Shown here piece by piece: positions 5,920-10,671 of a DNA stretch of 10,671 nt; position 1 is the stretch's first letter, and every line of letters begins with the position of its first letter. The stretch covers positions 1 to 10,671 of the forward strand of contig JADYYV010000236.1 in the NCBI GenBank assembly GCA_020853455.1, written 5' to 3'. The DNA comes from Alphaproteobacteria bacterium (GTDB lineage Bacteria > Pseudomonadota > Alphaproteobacteria > Micavibrionales > UBA2020). The notes below the pieces were generated by a model that saw only the letters and a program-made list of their open reading frames with translations, did no database searches and was not told where the DNA came from. The translations under genes and the position numbers were made by a program.

Positions 5920-6636
5920 TTAAATTCCCGGATCGAACGACGCCGCGCGCGTGCGGTTGAAAGCGGCCAGCCGCTCCGCCGCGTCGATTTTCAGCATATC
6001 GTCGTAGGAGATGCGCACGGCATCGGGCGGCGCGAATTGCGGAATTTCCGTGCCCGCGCGGTTCGGCACGCGGATATAAAAATCATCGCCCATTTTCTGG
6101 AACGCCAGCGGATCGGCGCTTTTCCAGGGGCCGCTGATGACGGTGAACAGGCGGAAATCTTCCTGCGCCACGTCGCCTGCCGGTTTGTCGCCGCCGCCCA
6201 GAATGGTGTAGCGCACGAAACGGTCGGAGGTTTTGGCGCGCGCTTCCATGTCGCGGTATTCCATCTCGCCGCTGCCCAGCACGTGTTCGAGGCGTTGTTT
6301 TCCGGCAGCGCGCTCGATCAACCCTGCGAAATTGGTGATGTAGAAATGATCCGCCGAACCGGGCGCGGGCATGGCGCGTTCAACCGCGCCTTCCGATTGC
6401 CGCTCCGGCCGCGTGCTGACCCATCCTTCGGGCGCGACCGACGGCATGCCGAAATGGACTTCATGAATGGTATAGCGGCCCGTCTGGTCATCCAGCCAGC
6501 CCACGACGGCGCTGGCGCTGTACCGCTGGCAGAGCAGCCAGCGCATGTCTTCCACTTCCAGCCTTGCTTCGGCGATGGTGTCGATCGCGGCAAGGCTCGC
6601 CCCTTCGGCGCGGAAATAGGAATACTGCGCGGTCAT
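5920..6636 (-). CDS. Hypothetical protein, paralogue of the adjacent downstream gene
   Basis: This 238-aa protein is homologous end to end with the gene at 5197-5919, and the two are near-equal in length. Shared landmarks are the start MTAQYSYFRAEG, EAR near residue 24, GRYTIHE around 53-59, PEGW, GSADHFYI, DRFVRYTI, FYIRVPNRAGTEIP and PPDAVRISYDDMLKIDAAE. The middle and the termini have diverged strongly, so the duplication is old or the copies have distinct roles. The shared protein-level pattern also shows that this strand, not the long open frame on the opposite strand, is the coding one. It begins three bases after the stop of a 58-aa gene and abuts its paralogue downstream, so all three are probably co-expressed. 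Function unknown. Confidence 0.72.
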   Translation of the reverse strand: MTAQYSYFRAEGASLAAIDTIAEARLEVEDMRWLLCQRYSASAVVGWLDDQTGRYTIHEVHFGMPSVAPEGWVSTRPERQSEGAVERAMPAPGSADHFYITNFAGLIERAAGKQRLEHVLGSGEMEYRDMEARAKTSDRFVRYTILGGGDKPAGDVAQEDFRLFTVISGPWKSADPLAFQKMGDDFYIRVPNRAGTEIPQFAPPDAVRISYDDMLKIDAAERLAAFNRTRAASFDPGI

Positions 6637-6639
6637 TAT

Positions 6640-6816
6640 TTACCAGGAACTGCAGTGATAGGAAATTTCATGCCCGTCATATTTGCAGGGCGGCTGCGTT
6701 TCCGATTTATACGGATGCAGCGTGGTGTCGGGGCGCGAGACGTTTTCAAATTCGTTGTTCTTTATGAGAGCCGCGCGCGCGAATGCGGCAAGTCGTGTCG
6801 CGAAATACTGGACCAA
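6640..6816 (-). CDS. Small 58-aa protein with TTG start, upstream of the paralogue pair
   Basis: This small gene reads from TTG at 6814-6816 to TAA at 6640-6642. A strong ribosome site (GGAGAAG, complement at 6822-6828) sits five bases before the TTG, and a TAA three codons before the TTG rules out a longer frame. The N-terminus (VQYFATRLAAFARAALIKNNEF) looks like an amphipathic helix. The C-terminus is polar and aromatic, with two cysteines flanking an acidic/His stretch (PPCKYDGHEISYHCSSW). It ends three bases before the ATG of the first paralogue, as expected for an operon member. The frame keeps mostly G/C third positions. I do not recognise the protein. The non-ATG start and length explain why gene finders could miss it. 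Confidence 0.55.
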   Translation of the reverse strand: MVQYFATRLAAFARAALIKNNEFENVSRPDTTLHPYKSETQPPCKYDGHEISYHCSSW

Positions 6817-6855
6817 TTAAACTTCTCCGAACTTATGAATAGTGTGTAGAAAAAG

Positions 6856-6883
6856 CAGTAAGCCATAACCATGAACGCGTCAA
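6856..6883 (-). promoter_or_regulatory. Candidate promoter of the three-gene minus-strand operon
   Basis: On the minus strand TTGACG (complement at 6878-6883) is followed after 16 bases by TTACTG (complement at 6856-6861). This places the transcript start some 30-35 bases before the TTG start codon of the 58-aa gene. The -35 is close to consensus and the -10 is poor, so this is a tentative call. Confidence 0.3.
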
Positions 6884-6898
6884 TCCCCCTTCTGGGAA

Positions 6899-6922
6899 TT
6901 AACGCAATGGTTAACGCAATGA
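6899..6922. repeat. 12-bp tandem repeat in the intergenic region
   Basis: TTAACGCAATGG (6899-6910) is followed directly by TTAACGCAATGA (6911-6922), 11 of 12 bases identical. It lies between the end of the methyltransferase gene and the candidate promoter of the downstream operon, about 16-40 bases upstream of its -35. Such iterons often bind a dimeric regulator, but nothing names one here. Confidence 0.5.
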
Positions 6923-6932
6923 TTACAGATAC

Positions 6933-7721
6933 TTAAAGCGGCTCAAGGATATGCGCGTCGATCCGGTGCAGCACGCTGAAGGTTTCGGGCGCGATTTTCT
7001 TCAGAAGCTCCAGATGCGCGGCATCGAATTGCGCGACTTTTTCCGGCGGCAGCGCAGCCCCCACGCCGCGGCAGGCGCGGATACGGCCCATCCAGCCTTC
7101 GCGGCTGAACTGGATTTTTTCGTCGTAATTGAAAAAGGCGCGCAGGCGGAAATCGGTCAGCGACCATGCGGGCACGGCGGGGATCGAGCCCGACCAGCTA
7201 TGCGCCGTCCAGTTCGGGTTGAATTCGCGCACAAGGTCTTCGGTCGCCTGCGCGACGGGGTCGAGGCCGGGCAGCCATGAACAATGGCTTGTCACCAAAA
7301 CACCGCCGTCTTTCAGCGCCCACAGCACCTGACGCACAACTTCCTGCTGGCGGAAATAAAGCCAGCACTGGTTTGCCGTGACTACATCGAACATTTTGCT
7401 GTCAAACGGCAGCTTCTCCGCCTCGCCGACGCGGAAGTCGATTTTCACGCGCGCTTCTTCGGCGGATTTTTTGGCGTAGGCGATTTGTTCTTCGGATACA
7501 TCGATGCCGCTGACCGCACAACCGCGCTGCGCAAATCGTATCGCCATCGCGCCCGTGCCGGTGCCAAGGTCGAGCAGCGACTGGCCGTTCAACCCCACTT
7601 TGAATGTGCGCATGTAATCGAAAAAACTGTCGGGCTGTCCGACACGGTACTTCGCGTAATCTTCCGACGTTTTGCCCCAGTCGATGGTGTTGCCGGGGTC
7701 GGTCGCGCTGATGCCGTGCAT
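6933..7721 (-). CDS. Class I SAM-dependent methyltransferase (Methyltransf_11 type)
   Basis: This 262-aa protein has a Rossmann-fold methyltransferase core. The SAM-binding motif I is LLDLGTGTGAMA (49-60), the acidic end of strand 2 is GIDVSEEQI (72-80), motif III/post-II is FRVGEAEKLPF (96-106), and motif IV is FDVVTANQCW (111-120). The N-terminal IDWGKTSEDYAKYRVGQPDSFF is typical of a group of small-molecule methyltransferases that recall ubiquinone- or trans-aconitate-type enzymes; the substrate cannot be read from sequence. The C-terminal region is rich in aromatic residues and probably forms the substrate cap. The ATG at 7719-7721 has a good ribosome site (AAGGGA about 10 bases upstream). 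It is transcribed divergently from polA and is followed by the separate minus-strand operon. Confidence 0.88.
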   Translation of the reverse strand: MHGISATDPGNTIDWGKTSEDYAKYRVGQPDSFFDYMRTFKVGLNGQSLLDLGTGTGAMAIRFAQRGCAVSGIDVSEEQIAYAKKSAEEARVKIDFRVGEAEKLPFDSKMFDVVTANQCWLYFRQQEVVRQVLWALKDGGVLVTSHCSWLPGLDPVAQATEDLVREFNPNWTAHSWSGSIPAVPAWSLTDFRLRAFFNYDEKIQFSREGWMGRIRACRGVGAALPPEKVAQFDAAHLELLKKIAPETFSVLHRIDAHILEPL

Positions 7722-7756
7722 GTCGGTTTTTTCCCTTGTCGAATCCTCATAAAAAA

Positions 7757-7783
7757 CCTATACAAGACAAAAGGTTATGTCAA
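7757..7783 (-). promoter_or_regulatory. Candidate promoter of the methyltransferase gene
   Basis: On the minus strand TTGACA (complement at 7778-7783), a full -35 consensus, is followed after 15 bases by TATAGG (complement at 7757-7762). The spacing is short, and shifting the -10 to TAGGTT would give 17. It lies 36 bases or more upstream of the start codon and close to the divergent polA promoter. Confidence 0.35.
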
Positions 7784-7796
7784 CGTCATCCGTCGC

Positions 7797-7824
7797 TTGA
7801 CCGCGCGGCCAAGGGCTTTATTTT
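7797..7824 (+). promoter_or_regulatory. Candidate polA promoter
   Basis: TTGACC (7797-7802) and TATTTT (7819-7824) are separated by 16 bases. The predicted transcript start near 7831 gives a leader of about 33 bases to the ATG at 7864. It would also exclude the in-frame ATG at 7828, which supports 7864 as the original start codon of polA. Confidence 0.45.
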
Positions 7825-7863
7825 AGCATGATCAGCACCTATTCAATGAAACGGGCCGCCCCC

Positions 7864-7980
7864 ATGAACCAGCACGACCGCGACAACTAACTTTTCCTGA
7901 TCGACGGCTCCGGTTTCATCTTCCGCGCCTATCACGCCCTGCCCCCGCTGAACCGCCCCGACGGCACGCCGGTTAACGCC
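7864..7980 (+). pseudogene. polA: N-terminal end of polA interrupted by an in-frame TAA
   Basis: This stretch is in frame with the long polA frame. From ATG at 7864 it reads eight codons (MNQHDRDN), then TAA at 7888-7890, then LFLIDGSGFIFRAYHALPPL and on without a break into the annotated ORF. The part after the stop is the canonical start of the Pol I 5'-nuclease domain; its Asp codon (7903-7905, in LIDGS) corresponds to the metal-binding Asp13 of E. coli Pol I. The sequence before the stop has the length expected of a Pol I leader, and TAA is one base away from CAA, GAA, AAA, TTA and TCA. The upstream ATG at 7828 is in the same frame but would not bypass the stop. Confidence 0.7.
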
Positions 7981-10668
7981 GTGCTGGGTTTCACCAACAT
8001 GCTGGTGAAGCTGCTGAACGACATGAAGGTGTCCAATATCGCGGTGATCTTTGACGCCAAGCGCAAGAATTTTCGCAACGAGATCTATACCGAATACAAG
8101 GCCAACCGCACCGAAACGCCCGAAGACCTGATCCCGCAATTCGCGCTGATCCGCGAAGCGACCGAGGCCTTCGCCATTCCCGCGATTGAAATGGAAGGGT
8201 ACGAGGCCGACGACCTGATCGCCACCTATGCGCGTCTTGCGAGCGAAGCCGGGCAATCGGTCGCCATCGTGTCATCCGACAAGGATTTGATGCAGCTGGT
8301 GCGCCCCGGCGTGCGCATGTACGACCCGATGAAGTACAAGGATATCGGCGAGGCCGAAGTGCTGGAAAAATTCGGCGTGCCGCCGTCGAAAGTTGTCGAT
8401 GTGCAATCACTTGCCGGCGACAGCGTCGATAACGTGCCGGGCGTGCCGGGCATCGGCCTGAAAACAGCAGCCCAGCTGATCAACGAATACGGTGATCTTG
8501 AAACATTGCTGGCGCGCGCATCCGAGATCAAGCAGCCCAAGCGCCGCGAAAGCCTGATCGAACACGCCGAAAACGCGCGCATTTCCAAACGCCTTGTGCA
8601 GCTGGACGCCAATGTGCCGGGCGCGCCCCCGCTTGCCGAGCTGTCGATCCGCAAGCCGGACAAGGAAAAGCTTATGGCGTTCCTGGCGCAGCAGGGGTTC
8701 AAGACCACGATGGCGCGCATGGAAAAACAGCTGGGCGGCGCGCCTGTTCCCGCCCCTGCCAATACCGGCACACCCGGCATCGTCGCCACCACGCCCGCAC
8801 CCGCCGCCGACAAGCCCGCCACTTACGAGCTGGTGCAGGACGAAGCCGCGCTGCAACGCTGGATCGACATGGCGATGGAAGCGGGCCAGATGGCCCTCGA
8901 TACCGAAACGACCGACCTGACGCCGTCGAAGGCAAAACTGGTGGGCATTTCGATCTCGACCGAAAAAGGCAACGGCTGCTATATCCCGCTGCAACACCGC
9001 GACCCGAAGGGCTATTCCGAAAGCTTCGATTTCACGATGCAGGAAAAGAAGCCTGAATCGGATCTGCGCCAGATTCCGGTGGAGCGCGCGCTTGCGATGC
9101 TCAAGCCGCTGCTGGAAGACCCCGCCGTGCTGAAAATCGGGCACAACATAAAATACGACCTGCAGATGTTCCTGCAATACGGCATCCGCGTCGCGCCGAT
9201 CGACGACACGATGCTGATGTCCTTCGTGCTGGATGGCGGCATGCACGGGCATGGCATGGATGAACTATCGGAACTGCTTTTGAACCACAAGCCGATTTCA
9301 TATGACGAAGTGACCGGCACCGGCAAGGCGCGCGTAACCTTCGACCTCGTGCCGCTCGACAAGGCGCTGCAATACGCCGCCGAAGACGCCGATGTGACGT
9401 TGCAGCTGGAAAAGAATTTCCGCCCGCGCCTGCCGCAGGAAGGCATGGCGTCGTTCTATGAAACCGTGGAACGCCCGCTTGCCCCCATCATCGCCGACAT
9501 GGAATTCACGGGCGTCAGGATCGACACCAATGTGCTGCGCAAAATCTCCAACGATTTTGCGACCAAGATGGTGACGCTGGAGGAGGAGATTCACAAGCTG
9601 GCCGGCCATCCTTTCAATATCGGGTCGCCCAAGCAGCTGGGCGATGTGCTGTTCGGCGAAATGGGTCTGCCGGGCGCATCCAAGACGAAAACCGGCGCAT
9701 GGGCGACTGGCGCGGAAGTGCTGGAAGACCTCGGCGAATACCCGATCGTCGCGCAGATCCTCGAATGGCGCGGATTGTCGAAACTGAAAAGCACCTATGC
9801 CGACGCGCTGCCCGAAACGATCAACCCGAAAACGGGGCGCGTGCATACGTCCTATAACATGGTGGGCGCGAATACGGGACGGCTGTCGTCGAACGACCCG
9901 AACCTGCAGAACATTCCGATCAAGACGGCGGACGGCAAGAAAATCCGCGCCGCCTTCGTGCCGGAAGACGGCTATGAATTCCTCTCCGTCGATTATTCGC
10001 AGGTCGAACTGCGCCTTGCCGCCGAACTGGCCGATATCAAGCAGCTGAAACAGGCATTCCATGACGGCATCGACATTCATGCCGCCACCGCCAGCCAGGT
10101 ATTCGGCGTGCCGCTGTCGGAAATGACGCCCGATATCCGCCGCAACGCCAAGGCGATCAATTTCGGCATCATCTATGGTATTTCGGGCTTCGGCCTTGCC
10201 AAGCAACTGGGCATCCCCCAAGGCGAAGCCGCGAATTACATCAAGCAATACCTCGCCCGTTTCCCCGAGCTTAAAAACTACATGGACGCGGCCAAGGAAT
10301 TCGCGCGCACGCATGGCTATGTGAAAACATTCCACGGCCGCAAGGTCTATCTGCGCGGCATCACCGACAAGAACCCCGCCATGCGCGGCTTTGCGGAGCG
10401 GCAGGCCATCAACGCGCCCTTGCAGGGCACGGCGGCGGATATCATGAAGAAAGCGATGATCGCCATCGCCCCCGCCCTGATCGACGCGAAACTGGGCGCA
10501 AGAATGCTGCTGCAGGTCCATGACGAACTGCTGTTCGAGGTGCCGGTCGCGCAAAAGGCCGAAACCGAGGCGCTGGTGAAAAAAATCATGGAAAATGCCG
10601 GAACCGGATTAGGGGTTCCGCTCGTTGTAGATGCTGGATGGGGACTTAACTGGGCAGACGCGCATTAA
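7981..10668 (+). CDS. polA: DNA polymerase I (possibly 5'-truncated by an upstream in-frame stop)
   Basis: The uninterrupted frame starting with GTG gives 895 aa, and continuous homology extends 30 codons further upstream to 7891, giving a total near the 928 aa of E. coli Pol I. Domains, in GTG numbering, are as follows. The 5'-nuclease (about 1-250) keeps Asp25, Glu75/Asp77/Asp78 (YEADD), Asp100/Asp102 (SSDKD) and Asp147/Asp150 (GDSVD). An Ala/Pro linker spans about 252-280. The proofreading 3'-5' exonuclease (about 282-475) has Exo I Asp307/Glu309 (LDTET), Exo II Asn389/Asp393 (HNIKYD) and Exo III Tyr465/Asp469 (YAAED). The polymerase (about 490-895) has motif A at Asp671 (DYSQVE), motif B Arg720, Lys724, Phe728, Tyr732 and motif C His847-Asp848-Glu849. 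Synthesis and proofreading should be intact. No good ribosome site precedes the GTG, so whether translation starts here, at a later codon, or reads through the TAA is open. Pol I fills gaps and removes RNA primers. Confidence 0.9.
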   Translation: MLGFTNMLVKLLNDMKVSNIAVIFDAKRKNFRNEIYTEYKANRTETPEDLIPQFALIREATEAFAIPAIEMEGYEADDLIATYARLASEAGQSVAIVSSDKDLMQLVRPGVRMYDPMKYKDIGEAEVLEKFGVPPSKVVDVQSLAGDSVDNVPGVPGIGLKTAAQLINEYGDLETLLARASEIKQPKRRESLIEHAENARISKRLVQLDANVPGAPPLAELSIRKPDKEKLMAFLAQQGFKTTMARMEKQLGGAPVPAPANTGTPGIVATTPAPAADKPATYELVQDEAALQRWIDMAMEAGQMALDTETTDLTPSKAKLVGISISTEKGNGCYIPLQHRDPKGYSESFDFTMQEKKPESDLRQIPVERALAMLKPLLEDPAVLKIGHNIKYDLQMFLQYGIRVAPIDDTMLMSFVLDGGMHGHGMDELSELLLNHKPISYDEVTGTGKARVTFDLVPLDKALQYAAEDADVTLQLEKNFRPRLPQEGMASFYETVERPLAPIIADMEFTGVRIDTNVLRKISNDFATKMVTLEEEIHKLAGHPFNIGSPKQLGDVLFGEMGLPGASKTKTGAWATGAEVLEDLGEYPIVAQILEWRGLSKLKSTYADALPETINPKTGRVHTSYNMVGANTGRLSSNDPNLQNIPIKTADGKKIRAAFVPEDGYEFLSVDYSQVELRLAAELADIKQLKQAFHDGIDIHAATASQVFGVPLSEMTPDIRRNAKAINFGIIYGISGFGLAKQLGIPQGEAANYIKQYLARFPELKNYMDAAKEFARTHGYVKTFHGRKVYLRGITDKNPAMRGFAERQAINAPLQGTAADIMKKAMIAIAPALIDAKLGARMLLQVHDELLFEVPVAQKAETEALVKKIMENAGTGLGVPLVVDAGWGLNWADAH

Positions 10669-10671
10669 CCC

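Noticed and set aside
5731..6849. Plus-strand open frame of 372 codons opposite the paralogues
   Set aside because: It is rich in His/Arg/Ala and resembles nothing, whereas the minus strand shows two proteins that match each other along their length.
7828..7890. Upstream ATG (7828) as the polA start
   Set aside because: It is in frame but meets the same TAA at 7888-7890 and lies at or before the predicted transcript start.
7888..7890. Reassigned genetic code in which TAA is sense
   Set aside because: Several other genes here end in TAA at sensible positions (both paralogue-operon genes, the methyltransferase and polA itself), so a global reassignment is not supported.
1..10671. CRISPR array, IS element with terminal repeats, or riboswitch
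   Set aside because: No regularly spaced repeats with unique spacers, no transposase gene other than the serine recombinase, and no recognisable riboswitch fold were seen.

Overview
The window looks like chromosomal DNA of an alphaproteobacterium. It holds a Pol I gene and an RlmB-type rRNA methyltransferase with alphaproteobacterial character, a tRNA-Tyr, high-GC coding DNA, and a recombinase/DUF2924 cassette of a kind I know mostly from Alphaproteobacteria. The taxonomic call is from recalled family resemblance only; no search was run.

Layout. (1) 1-124: the 3' tail of a possible plus-strand gene, carrying a near-perfect 19-bp inverted repeat. (2) 93-2453, minus strand: a compact four-gene cassette whose neighbours overlap by ATGA. 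In transcription order it holds a 75-aa small protein, a DUF2924 protein, a large serine recombinase, and a small protein that appears C-terminally truncated at the junction with region 1. Its base composition is visibly more AT-rich than the rest, which suggests a mobile or acquired module. (3) 2454-2872: a non-coding stretch, then tRNA-Tyr(GTA) on the minus strand with its own intrinsic terminator. (4) 2955-4511: rlmB, with an unusual N-terminal extension of about 240 residues rich in Arg, Gly and Asp. (5) 4682-5176: a five-helix membrane protein of unknown function. (6) 5197-6816, minus strand: a probable operon of a previously unlisted 58-aa gene with a TTG start and two abutting full-length paralogues of an unknown family. 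(7) 6933-7721, minus strand: a class I SAM-dependent methyltransferase, divergent from (8) polA, which runs to the right edge.

The main anomaly is in polA. The conserved start of the 5'-nuclease domain (LFLIDGSG...) is in frame with the long ORF, but an in-frame TAA at 7888-7890 lies directly before it. Either this is a nonsense change or sequencing error, or translation starts downstream and yields a Pol I lacking the first metal-binding Asp of its 5' nuclease. The polymerase and proofreading domains are intact. The second item worth attention is the 58-aa gene plus tandem paralogue operon, which has no function I can recognise.
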